Assembly (NCBI GenBank): GCA_001465935.1
Contig: LNKV01000018.1
Span: 518,542 to 582,541 of the forward strand
Reading direction: 5' to 3'
Length of the DNA stretch: 64,000 nucleotides
DNA from: Clarireedia homoeocarpa
Lineage: Eukaryota > Ascomycota > Leotiomycetes > Helotiales > Rutstroemiaceae
This document shows positions 22,884-33,081 of the stretch, piece by piece; the stretch's first letter is position 1; each line of letters starts with the position of its first letter. Made by a program: the position numbers and the translations under genes. The notes below the pieces were generated by a model. It had not been told where the DNA came from, did no database searches, and saw only the letters and a program-made list of their open reading frames with translations.

Positions 22884-24630
22884 CTAAAATACCATTGCAT
22901 CTGCATCTGCGTTATCCCTTTCCCGTTTCACCTTGACATCCTTTTCGTCTCTTATTAAAGCAGCAACAAATGATCTGAAGTAGTCCACAAATGGCTTCAA
23001 ACTTGTTTTCTCCCAGTCTTGTATACTCTTGGTCTCCTTCTCTCCGTCTTCTTTTGGATTCCATTGATCAATTTCTCCAAGAAGTTCAGTTACAGTTGGT
23101 ACAGCTAGCGGATCAAAGTCCTCTAGGTGTTTTGTATCTATAGGTACACAGACCCTACCAGTGCCCGGATGCACAACAAAAGGACTCTTCAGCAAATGGT
23201 TGAGTTTCTTGCTGACTTCAATATCGAGGCGAGGGTATGTGTATTCAAGGACAATGTCTTGTTTTGCTTCCAAGAGAGCCTTTGGGTCGAGCCCCTTTGT
23301 TATCTTCGCAAGCACGTCGATGTCAGCCCATTTCGATGTTGAGGACCTGCCTGGGGAAGAGCTCCATTTCTTCCGCAGACTGTCATTGAGCGTCCTATCT
23401 GGTAGGAGCTGTAGCAGTTTATCGAATTTCTCCTCGTCCTCCCAAGGGTCCTGATCGTGGAGTATGTCGTTCTGGAAGTGTCCCTTGAGTATATCGAGAC
23501 TCCGCCTATTGCCGGTCAGTGATCCTGAAATGATCATGCGCAGAGAAGCACTTACGATACGTGTGGATGCAAAGGTCGCTTTACATTGACCTTCTTCGCA
23601 GTCTGCGCTCCACCTCGGATGAGCTCCAAATATCCTGCAATAGCTCTCCTCTTCTGGTCATCCATCTGCCTAGCCTTCTTATCACAAACCCATGCGTGGG
23701 CTCCTCTTCTTCCAGAATACACCCACATGATGTGCTTAAAGCCGAAATCATCCCGCAGAGCAATATCGACGACTTTTATAGCCATTGTAATGAACTGCCA
23801 GCACTTATTACAAATGTTTGCTTTGTCACAACAGGTTCTGATCTCGTCGTAATCCGTCAGATCAATATCGAAACACAATTCCTTCGCTATGGGCTTGAAT
23901 GCAGTAGATTTGCGTAGAGTCTTTCGGTCTCGTGGGTTGGTGCTATATACAGGTCCAATTTCGAATCTAGAGGGCATAAGACGGAGGACATCCTTGCGAA
24001 GCCTACATCGTTAGCTGAGATTGACCCAATGGTTCCGAGAAAGCTTACAGATCCGCTGTAGGGAATGATTGGTATCGTAGATATGCATCATTCTGTAGTG
24101 TGAATGCGAACTCCCTATGTCCAAAGTCGGTCGATGGGGTAGGGGAATGATTAAGCCACTGGAACAACTGGCGCCAAGGGAAAAGTCTCTGGTAGAACGA
24201 TCGCATGACTCCCGGATCTGAAGCTCTTGACGTTGGTCCAATATGTCTTAAATGCCAATTAGCACCGTACAGGCTGGCAAATAGTTCTTGGAACTTACAC
24301 TGGGGAGGCCGGCTCCTGGGGTGAGCTGGTCACTTTTATATCTTTAGAGCTTGACTCCGGAAACTCGTCGTCCGATTCGAAATCTGCAAAGAGATCCTCT
24401 AATTTGACCTCGGGTTTTGTAGACTTTTCGGCAGCGGGCTTAGCATTCGTTTCATTTTCTGCCATAGCGATATCGTTGTCATCGTCCTCTGTCTGCTCGG
24501 CCGGTTTCGCATCGGCATCTGGTTCTTCAGTGCTTATTTGGGCAGCATTGTCGCCGTTTTGTTCGACTTCGTCCATGCTATGTTCTTCCGATTGAGGCGC
24601 AGGACTCTGAGGCGATATAGAATGTGGCAT
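22884..24630 (-). CDS. PRI1: DNA primase small (catalytic) subunit
   Basis: Catalytic subunit of the Pol alpha-primase complex; it makes the RNA primers for both replicating strands. Exons are 24299-24630, 24049-24246, 23556-24002 and 22884-23505, giving 532 residues with all phases matching. Recognised elements: FYQRLFPWRQLFQWLNHS, HREFAFTLQNDAYLRYQSF, the metal-binding CFDIDLTDYD with Asp near 222 and 224, the zinc-binding Cys cluster CCDKANICNKCW, and VYSGRRGAHAWVCD. The N-terminus is an acidic, Glu/Asp/Ala-rich extension of about 110 residues with an EDLFADFESDDEF patch, as in other filamentous fungi. The C-terminus is basic and polar. The start ATG 24630 directly follows a TTTTA repeat on the plus strand. 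Confidence 0.96.
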
Positions 24631-24960
24631 TTTATTTTATTTTATTTTAGAAAAGTGTGGTTTTGCGTGTCTTTTGTCCGGGATATCCTACAATCGATTC
24701 AGTATCAGAAATCAATTTAGATGGACGTGATAGTGGACGCGTCGGGACGCGAAAGTGCATCTCTGTCTGATTATACGCTAAGATAAGCTGATAAACACAA
24801 TTATGCGAGGCTAACATTAATCTCTCAAGGCTAGAGCCCCTCATCACTTCACCTTTCCGACTCAGCAATTGAAGCACCAATTCGGCATCTGTCTGCTTCT
24901 GCTTCGAATGGATTTGGAACTTATGGACTATGAACTATACAGAAATTACAGGTAAATGTT
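24631..24960. promoter_or_regulatory. Divergent promoter between PRI1 and the BTB gene
   Basis: 330 bp separate the two start codons. It carries a (TTTTA)4 run immediately upstream of the PRI1 start (about 24631-24650) and two ACGCG sequences (GGACGCGTCGGGACGCGAA, near 24731-24751). The ACGCG core matches the MCB cell-cycle element bound by MBF, which drives replication genes such as PRI1 in yeasts. The motif is seen; its use here is inference. Confidence 0.5.
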
Positions 24961-26152
24961 ATGGAGAAAACTTCACCTAATGTTCCCTTCACAAGAGCAG
25001 AGTACGTTCAACTCCATCATGTTCCCCAGCAAAGACCCCAAGCGTTCGAACTAGATTCAGCAGCATTTCACATGATTCAACTGCAGAGGAACCTTCATCT
25101 GTCTTAGCTTCTCGTTTTATCAAGTTAGACTGCCTGCTCAAGACGAACAAACTCAAAGGCTTTCAATCCATCTTGTGCTAATTTCAAATTACCATGACAG
25201 GGACCTTGGGACAGACGTCGTGGACATCATTGTCGGACCCAAACGTAAGCGCTTCGTTGTCCACAAGCAGCTCTTGACATCCCAGTCCACGTATTTCAAG
25301 AACACCCTTCGCGAACCAAACATGGTAAACGAAAACAAGATCTACTTCGACGATGAAGACCCAGCGGCCGTTGCACTCTTCGTTGGATGGCTTTACCGTG
25401 GTTCGATCCCTGAGGTAGCAGCAATGGAGAAGAAAATTAGATATTCTATTCCGCCTGGCTCTTCAGTGCCGCCCGAGAGTACGTTGAATGGAAATACGGC
25501 TCCAGGAAAGGTACCGCACATTATGAATGGTCAGGCATCACCCAAACTACCAGCAACACCCACACTACCAGCAACATCCAAACCAGCAGTTCAAACTTTC
25601 ATGTCACCATCGACAACCAGTCTCTCGCCACTTGGCAAAATCTCCCAAACGCCCACTCCAGTTTTTGGTCATCCTCGTCAGAACACTTCAAACGCACTAC
25701 CTCCAGCCAGCCTTCCAAACGCCTCCGCTACCCCAAACCCAGCAAGTAGCCGCGATCCCGAACGAGAAGCTCTCCAATTGGCACTCCTCCACCTCTGCCT
25801 CTTCACCGCAAAACCGCAATGGCCCGACCCCTTCAACCTAGCCATCGAATCATACTGTCGAATCGTTGCCGCCCGAGTCATCCCCCCCGATCAAGTAGAG
25901 CTCGCCTACAAATACACTACGCCTCACGTCTTGCCGCTACGCGAATATATCATTGACCATATCAGCCAACAACCAAATGGTGAAATCGGGCATTTGGTTT
26001 ACATGTCGCTTGCGAAGAAATGCCCCGATCTGATGAGTGATTTGTTCCAGAGGTTGAGATTTCCTGCTACTATTGCCAGGTACGGGTTTGCGGAGAATTG
26101 TCTGATCAATCCTTATAAGAAATACCATATGAGGGATGCAGTGGATGGATGA
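24961..26152 (+). CDS. BTB/POZ domain protein
   Basis: Two exons, 24961-25001 and 25201-26152, give 330 residues. The joint uses donor GTACGT and acceptor ACAG after a CTAAT branch site and restores the BTB start (AEDLGTDVVDIIVG). The first part of the BTB fold is clear: DIIVGPKRKRFVVHKQLLTS, YFKNTLRE, and the DEDPAAVALFVGWLYRG helix. A Pro/Thr/Ser-rich stretch of about 105 residues (about 95-198) follows, and only then the helices expected to close the fold (LLHLCLFTAKPQ, YKYTTPHVLPLREYIIDHI). BTB domains dimerise and often deliver substrates to Cul3 ubiquitin ligases; no BACK, Kelch or zinc-finger partner is visible. This stand-alone type is abundant in Pezizomycotina and mostly uncharacterised. 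Confidence 0.85.
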
Positions 26153-26858
26153 GATATTTGAAAAATCAAATAAGTAATCAAGGGGGGGGTATTTCACGTA
26201 TGTTTGCTATATTTAGCTAAAGACCGATATTTCGGTCAGTCTGAGGAGTTCGATAGGGATGAATGATACCACTTGGCATTGCGTTAGGAGATATAATCCG
26301 TGTAAACCTACAAACTTAAGTAAACAAAGACACTTGTTCAAGCTTAATGAAAAGACAAAATGACACACTAACTTAACACTGAGCTGAACATGACTACCAC
26401 TTCCCAATATGAAAGAACAACAAGCGTATCATTCCATCTGTACCGATGAATGCGACTTAACTCACAACTATCCAACGATCGATCATTCTCCAAAGATTGC
26501 ACAAGAGTTCTGACGAACTGGACAAACACTATACATTGAACCCCATCTACAAATATACACAAGAAATCAGAAAAATACAAGCCATAACATGAGCGTGACA
26601 TGACAACAGTATTTGCGCCTACCGTCCTTTTCAGCGTCCTCCCTAAAAAATTCCAAATTTCCCAGCTCCCATTCCATGCAATAGATGCATATACACATGC
26701 AGCATGACCCCGACTCTCTAACGCCATGCATACTATGCATATCAGTAATATCTTTACTAATACCGTGCCATATCAAAAAGAGACTATGATGATTGACCGG
26801 TAGGTATCAAGGAACAACCAAAAGAGGGAAAAAAAGAACATGAGTCACCGTCACATGC
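26153..26858. other. Convergent 3' regions of BTB and HAD genes
   Basis: About 700 bp of AT-rich sequence with a G8 run near 26180-26189. No gene could be supported. Short ORFs on the minus strand are probably 3' UTR of the HAD gene. Confidence 0.4.
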
Positions 26859-28705
26859 CTAGAAGTACTGTAACTCCCCATTCGCGTTTCCCTTCCCTCC
26901 GTTACTTTTCTGCAATTGCGCCTGATACTGTTGAAATTGTTGTTGCACCAATTGTTGGGGTGTTTGGTACACTTTTTGAAGTGGTGGGAAATCTTCGTAC
27001 GCAACAGCGGGGTTGTACACCGGAGGTGTGGCCATAGTATTTCGTTCGCCAACATCATCCAGAGACTTGTAATTATAACCCCGGCCTCCTTTGTTCCTAC
27101 CGCCGCCGCCGCCGCCGCCGCCGCCGCCTCCGCCATTGCCTCCGCGGTTGTTATTGCCACGGTAGCCACGTTGTGACCCACCTCCCCTGTGATTGTTTCT
27201 CCCGCCACGGCCACCAAAATTGGCTTGTTGTCCGCCTTTGTTTCCCTGGTTGTGGCCGCCAAAGTGTCCATTTGGTTGCCGACTCTCATCGTCCTGGGTG
27301 TGTTTGCGCTTGAACGACTTATTGGGGAACAAACTCTCGTACTCGTTCTCCTGGAGGTCTTCTTCCTCTATCCGGAGAAGCACTTTTTCACCAACCGTGC
27401 TCTCGAAAACAAACGCCTTCTCAGGCGGCACAGGTTGCCAGTTCTGGATCTTACCTGCGTCAATTGGTCGCGCTCCTTTTCGCAATGCAAGAACTACAAT
27501 CGGGACAGGATTTTCGGTGTAAAATTTCTTTGTCTCCGGGACAGGTCGTACACGTGCAGCCCAGATCTTATTCTCGAAAACTGCTGTGCCTGTAACTTCC
27601 CAAGTAGTTTTGCTCCCCATGCCGCCCACCTTTTGCAAGATACTTTCCGGACAAGGACGAGGAGTAATGAGTACATTGTTGGCCAGAAACTTGGCCTCCG
27701 TATCTGGCATGTTCGATGGAAGTTGGGCTAGAGTAAGCAGCCTCTGCGTGTCAGTATTATTGATCAAATATCCAGTATAGAAAACAGTCTTCTTGATCTG
27801 AAGTCTTTGTCCCTTTCGGCCTGCATCGATAGCAGCATTATGATCATTGATCAAACGCTGCACCTCCGCGGCTTCAATAACGGGGTCAAGAAGGGTAGCT
27901 CCATCTGCCACTTGGATTACTTCAGCAGTAATAGACCCGCGTGATGGAACACCGCCCACACCATTTTGGCGCTTATTGTAATCCGTGAAGAAGTCCCTGA
28001 AAGCTTTAACGTGTCTGATCCTATCTTCGTAAATTCTGATCTCCTCGGCATCTTTATATGTCTCGACCAGCGTCTCCAAGAAAACTTGCTTGAATGCCAT
28101 GGTACTTGAGAACTTCTGGTTGTTGGGACCGGCCGCTGGCTTCAGTACTACCATGTCCATGTCGAGACCTTTACTAGCAATCATTCTCTTTACCAACTCA
28201 GAAAAGCCTGCCTCTGATCGGCCGGTCAACAGAATTGAGAGAGCATCTTTTTGCTGCATGCTAAGCTCGATGAGCTCAACAATACGTTCATTCCACCAAC
28301 CTTCCCATGCTCGAGGTTCCTCTTTCTCAACCCCTTCACCAGTAGCCGCGAGGATTCGGGCATCGTGCCACCAGCCTCCACTTGCAAATGTATCTTGAGT
28401 TTGTAAAAAGCCAATCGTTGGGCCATTCCACAGCTTTGGATTCGGTAAAGGACTGTTAAATACTATAATGGTGGTCAGTTAGTAGATTGGTAGGATGTAA
28501 GAGCTAAAGGTAAGGGCGTACGAGTGTTATCAAAGTCGTAGACATGCAATGCCTTTATTTTGTTCACAGCTAGAAATGATTAGTACCCAATTATAGCATG
28601 ATAAGAGTTAATCCTACATGGCAATCTCTTGTTTGCGACAGACCACCGATTCAATGCAGTGATAGTATATTGAGTGGGAGATGCCCCATTCGGAGCACTT
28701 GCCAT
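26859..28705 (-). CDS. HAD-superfamily 'Swiss Army Knife RNA repair-like' protein with RGG tail
   Basis: Three exons (28618-28705, 28522-28569, 26859-28462) give 579 residues. The N-terminal domain carries HAD motif I, HVYDFDNTLF (Asp near 41 and 43), followed by GWWHDAR and GWWNERIVEL, and then a motif II-like ILLTGRSE. This combination is that of the HAD family named after Swiss Army Knife RNA repair proteins. The middle region (about residues 230-390) is conserved-looking and has no name I can give. The last 130 residues are Arg/Gly/Asn-rich with RGG and RGY repeats, a 12-13 glycine run and Gln-rich YQTPQQLVQQQFQQYQ, suggesting RNA binding. HAD enzymes of this type are thought to be phosphatases acting on nucleic acid ends, but the substrate is unknown. 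All three joints keep frame. Confidence 0.8.
27103..27137. repeat. GCC trinucleotide repeat (polyglycine in HAD gene)
   Basis: GCCGCCGCC... on the plus strand, encoding the glycine run of the HAD/RGG protein on the minus strand. Confidence 0.9.
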
Positions 28706-29072
28706 CGCAAGACCAAAGAAGGCACGCAAGGTGCGCAATTTTCTGATGAAAAGATACAGGATTACAATCGCACAGATAAAAGGCAGACCTCAGTTCCTCG
28801 TATGTGACGAAAGAGAGTTATTAATGGTCGTGGATTTGTAAATCAAATTGTGTCACTCGGCGGAAGTTTTGGGAGGTCGCAAATAATGTTGGTAGCTGTA
28901 GCTGTAGCTACAGCCTCGTCCTCAAATATCATAGACTAAGACAAACGCTTTTCCATTTTTGGACTAGTGCTTCTTTTCAGTCCATTCTTCAATCTTTTCG
29001 GCAACAATGTAATCCATCGATTTCTTTTTACGTCTTCTACCTTGCGCGAAGAACCTTGATTTCCTAAACTCC
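28706..29072. promoter_or_regulatory. Divergent promoter between HAD and DUF167 genes
   Basis: 367 bp separate the two start codons. A short repeat GTAGCTGTAGCTGTAGCTAC near 28892-28912 can fold back on itself. No other clear element seen. Confidence 0.4.
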
Positions 29073-29475
29073 ATGGCGTCTGCTATACGGTATATTGCGG
29101 GATCGGGAAAGCCTACGCTCAGTAAGCTACTTCTTCAATGCCATGTCAAACCAGGTGCAAATAAGCAAAGAGAGGGCATTCTAGCTGTTACCGAATCTCA
29201 AGTAGAAGTTTGTGTTTCTACTCCAGCACGAGAGGGAGAAGCAAATAAGGCTGTGAGGGAACTGCTGAGTGATGTATGCATGTCTACAAATGATATTTAC
29301 CGGTGTGACTTCTAACAGCGCTAAGATCTTGGATTGTCCAAAGTCAGATATCGAAGTGATTAAGGGGATGAAATCTCGAGACAAGACTGTCGCTATTACA
29401 GGACTTGACGTGAAGGGGAGTTCTGATGCTGTTATTTCAACGGTCCAAGAAAAGCTGGCAGCTTCAATCCAATGA
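29073..29475 (+). CDS. DUF167 / YggU-family protein
   Basis: Small alpha/beta protein of the YggU/DUF167 family, found in bacteria, archaea and eukaryotes, with no settled biochemical function. Exons 29073-29273 and 29326-29475 give 116 residues. Family hallmarks: CHVKPGANKQREGI, VCVSTPAREGEANKAVRELL, and DCPKSDIEVIKGMKSRDKTV, with the last Lys-Gly-x-Lys-Ser-Arg-Asp-Lys block being the strongest. The intron (52 bp) uses GTATGC and ends at CTAAG. A nearer AG (TAACAG) belongs to the branch-site region and would give an immediate stop. ATG 29073 is the first in-frame start. Identity is firm, function is not. Confidence 0.9.
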
Positions 29476-31935
29476 GTAGAAATAAATGTGAAATGTGCAA
29501 TTCGCCTTGGGTAGTGGACTCCACCTCCTCTAGCCCGTCGCTTTTTGGCCCATCACTTCGAACATATATATATACTTGAAGTTATCCGCAAATTTGCATT
29601 GTCTTGAAACAGGAGTAAATCTCCATACAGTTAAGAAACAAGACCACTACCCCTCACTTCAGCCAGACCAGTTGAACTGAGGATGACCGCCAGTCGTAGG
29701 TGATATGATCTCTTGGCCTCACCTATCCACCTGCGTCACTGAACGAAATGCGTTCTCCAAGCGCAGAATCCACCCCCCCAACAAGGTCATGGGGATTCCG
29801 CATGTATATAGTGCATCACGAGCCACACATGACTTTTGACGAGAATCGGCACCCAGCTCAGCCACGACTCCATCTTCTCTCAAGCCGTGCGACATAGCCA
29901 CCAGTGGAGGATGTGTATTGACCATCGGGTATCACGGCTAGATCCTGGTCGAAACCCAGTCGAAGCTGATCCCAAGGTTAGCCACATTGTCAGTTGCTGG
30001 CATATTTTCAGTCGGTGCACTTCCAACAATGCCCCTCATCTAGTCGTTGGGCAGGTGGGGGAGACGTTTGAATCATGAACGACAGGCGTCTATTTCAACA
30101 CCACAATATATCGTATCTGCTTGCTGCATGCGAAATGTGGATCGGCCTTCGCATCCTACGAAGTAGTCATATGAACGACAAAAGAGGATAAGTAGAGACA
30201 GTATTCCCATGAAATCATGTCTATTATAGTGATATACTGCTTGTGACCACTGGAGCAGAAAATCCGCACATTTTCTTGGCAAGTAATGGCCGAGGCTGCC
30301 TTCTAAAAGATAGTCGAAATGTGGAAGGGAAGCGGCTGGCGTCCCAAGAGGAGTGTGCAAAGTCGGAATTTTGGTAACGTTGTGGAAGGTATGCAAGCAC
30401 TTGAGTCAAGTAACAATATTTATCTTATCACCCCCGGAAACCTGTGATATGGGGTTGTCAGCAACGCAGGGGTACGGACAAGACACCATGTTACACAACA
30501 CGCATCTGTAAAGGATGGGTTGCACCTGTCACCGTCTCAGGGTATCTCGGATTTCTTGTGCCATCCAATGGCATCGGCCAAGGACGGATGAATATGCAGA
30601 AACTCAACAAGTGCTAAGATCGTCGCTTTCATGGATGAAAGTTGAATGGGAGCAAGGACATGATCATTTGATTGATGGTTCGCTCGCAACTTGCATACAA
30701 CTCGCATACGGTGTAGCAAGAGCCCATAAAACTTGCCAGCAGATACGTCTACATCAGTAATGGGCATCAACAACTGGCTGAGTCGGGTGAGCGAACTAAA
30801 GTTGACCGTCCCACAGAGCCCTTGAAAAAGACATGGGATAAGAACGAACTTTGTTCTATTCGGCATAGGAAACGTACAACGAGAGCACACGTGGATGAAG
30901 ACCGCATGATTGCCTACCGTGGTAGCTATGAAGATAAACGTTGATGGTATTTTGAGATCCAAATTCTCACCAGAGCCAAAGCAACGGTGGGATATAGGAG
31001 TTGGTGTATGAATCTCCTACTCGGGATTGTACATTGATAAACCCAGAAAGTAGCAAGCCACCATCTCCTAGTGCAAGGACATGCTCGATGAATCTTATGC
31101 GCCCGACATGCGGTTAGCGGTTAAAGAATGGAGATCATGAGCAAAAGCCTCTCGGAAGCCATCCCTGATCCTGAGATACCTGGGTACGTAGGGTGGTGTT
31201 GACGGCGGGATCCGCACTTTGCATACATATGTACGAAGTACTGTACTGTAAAAAAAAGTTGTAGATATCCCGAAATACAGTATCAAATTCAGAGATGCCG
31301 AAAATTTGGGTTGGCCATTCCTTCCGGGTCCCGGATGGAATCACAGCTACAGAAAACCGAACGCTTTATTGTCCGCTTCGTATTTAGACAATGGTAATGG
31401 GATATCCTTGGCTGTGGCTGTTTCGGCTTTCACTCTACCATGAAGCCCTCTGCGTCATCAATTCCCGGTCCTTTGGGATTCCTTCTCGCCTTTTTGTTTT
31501 CCCTCGTGTGCCGTGCAAAGGTTGAAGAGCGAAGAGCGAAGAGCAAGAACAAAGCACGGAAGCATCTCCGAAAAAGATATGTATTTCGGATAATGGATAC
31601 GGATACAGTACTTTGATTTCGCATTGATTTCGCATGCTTGAAAGCTTAAAAACCTGAAAAAGAAGAATGTGAGGAGTGTCGATCATTACCTGGTTGACAC
31701 AGTGCACATGCTCGGCTACGAGCACTGACCAGTCCCGTAACGAGATCAGGGGCGCGTTCTATCAAGATAATGTAAAGCTTTATCAAAATTGGCACTTATC
31801 AGAATTTGTTGCCTGGTGCCCAAGGACAGAGAGTAAAAGAAGTTTAGGACTGCCCTCCTTATACGTTGGATGGAACCAGCTATCCAGCCAGCTACCAGGT
31901 ACCGGCTACCAACTACTTGTACGGACCCGTGGACG

Positions 31936-31961
31936 TTGTTAGATTGTTAGATTGTTAGATG
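31936..31961. repeat. TTGTTAGA tandem triplet
   Basis: Three head-to-tail copies of an 8-bp unit in the non-coding interval. Confidence 0.8.
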
Positions 31962-32828
31962 GTTGAAACAGGCTTAGCTAGCATTTGCCATTTGCTGTTC
32001 CCACCGTCCTGACCGTTCCACATGGACATGAAAGTGGCCGGTTTGAGTTGTTCACAGGACGAGCGAGGGCGTGTATACTCGTGGAGTGCCACGAATGTCC
32101 TATCATCAGTCCTGATGCGTAAAAGCTTCTTGCTCTTATTAGCCAAAATGTGCAGCTGCTGTACCTCTTATCCTCGACCACGGATAAATCTCATGAGGAC
32201 CCCTTAAGGTTTGCTGTGCTGAACGCAGTAGCTGTAGCCTTTTCCACTTGCTCTTGACCATCCGGTTATCCATGAACGAAGCAACCACTAGTAAAGACGG
32301 AACATACTCGTCAACTTACTATAGTATAAGTTCCGGATTACTTTGATTGTTCACCCGTTGCACCATCAAATCTGCGGGAGCACATCCAAATCTTGGGCCC
32401 AAATCCTATAGACACACCGTGGATTTCTTTCCCCCGGCACCCTTGGGAACATCCTAATCAGTCCTAGTAGATCTATAGTTCTCCCCCAAAGCCTGCAAAG
32501 CTGCAAGCCCTGCAAGCCTAGGAAAAGTAACTTCTTTGCCAGCCATATCCTCTTAATTATTTGGCATTGGTAGGTGTCACCCCCAGCTACTTCACGCCAT
32601 AACCTTTTCTATCATTCCTCTTTTCCTGTCTTCGTCCTTAATCTAGACCTTCCTTCCTTCAATCCCCTCGCAAAAAAAGATCGCGAGAATATCTGCACAT
32701 CCATACACAATTACTGTGCAGTATCCCACTCCCACCCGACAGGGGGAACATCGCTCAACGTCTATCAGCATCACACAATATAACTTATTGTTATCGACTT
32801 ATTCCACACCAGGGATTATCACGCTCCG

Positions 32829-32862
32829 TGTGTGTGTGTGTGTGAGTGAGTGATTGAGTGAG
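32829..32862. repeat. (GT)n / (GAGT)n microsatellite
   Basis: A GTGTGTGT run continues into GAGTGAGTGA in the SKN7 upstream region. Confidence 0.8.
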
Positions 32863-33062
32863 TCTCGGCCTACCACACACAAACACTGGCAGAGGGCCGT
32901 GCATTAAAAAAAGGCTACTGTGCTACGAAGTACCTCGAAACATCCATTCCATTGCGATTATTATATATATATATACGTACATATATATAAAATATTATCT
33001 TTCGACGCGCTGTTTGCTATTCGTGATAATTTGGTGGGCGGGCCATCGTCTTTCTCCTGTCA

Positions 33063-33077
33063 ATGACAGGTTCTTAA
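33063..33077 (+). promoter_or_regulatory. Minimal upstream ORF before SKN7
   Basis: ATG ACA GGT TCT TAA ends four bases before the SKN7 start codon. If transcribed, ribosomes would have to leak past it or reinitiate at very short distance. The sequence is certain; its presence in the mRNA and its use are inference. Confidence 0.5.
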
Positions 33078-33081
33078 GGTC

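Larger units (their letters stand above)
29476..33081. other. 3.6-kb interval without a supported gene, upstream of SKN7
   Basis: ORFs reach only about 141 codons (30537-30962, minus) and none resembles a known family. The interval holds a TTGTTAGA triplicate near 31937-31960, a (TG)n/(AGTG) run near 32829-32862 and a TATA-alternating run near 32963-32990. The last 600 bp are pyrimidine-rich and look like the promoter and leader of SKN7. A long regulatory region is plausible for a stress regulator. A decayed gene cannot be excluded. Confidence 0.4.

Noticed and set aside
25401..25416. tRNA B-box-like GGTTCGATCCC
   Set aside because: Lies inside conserved BTB coding sequence and has no matching A box or cloverleaf arms.
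30537..30962. 141-codon minus-strand ORF
   Set aside because: No recognisable motif; several overlapping ORFs of similar length on the other strand.
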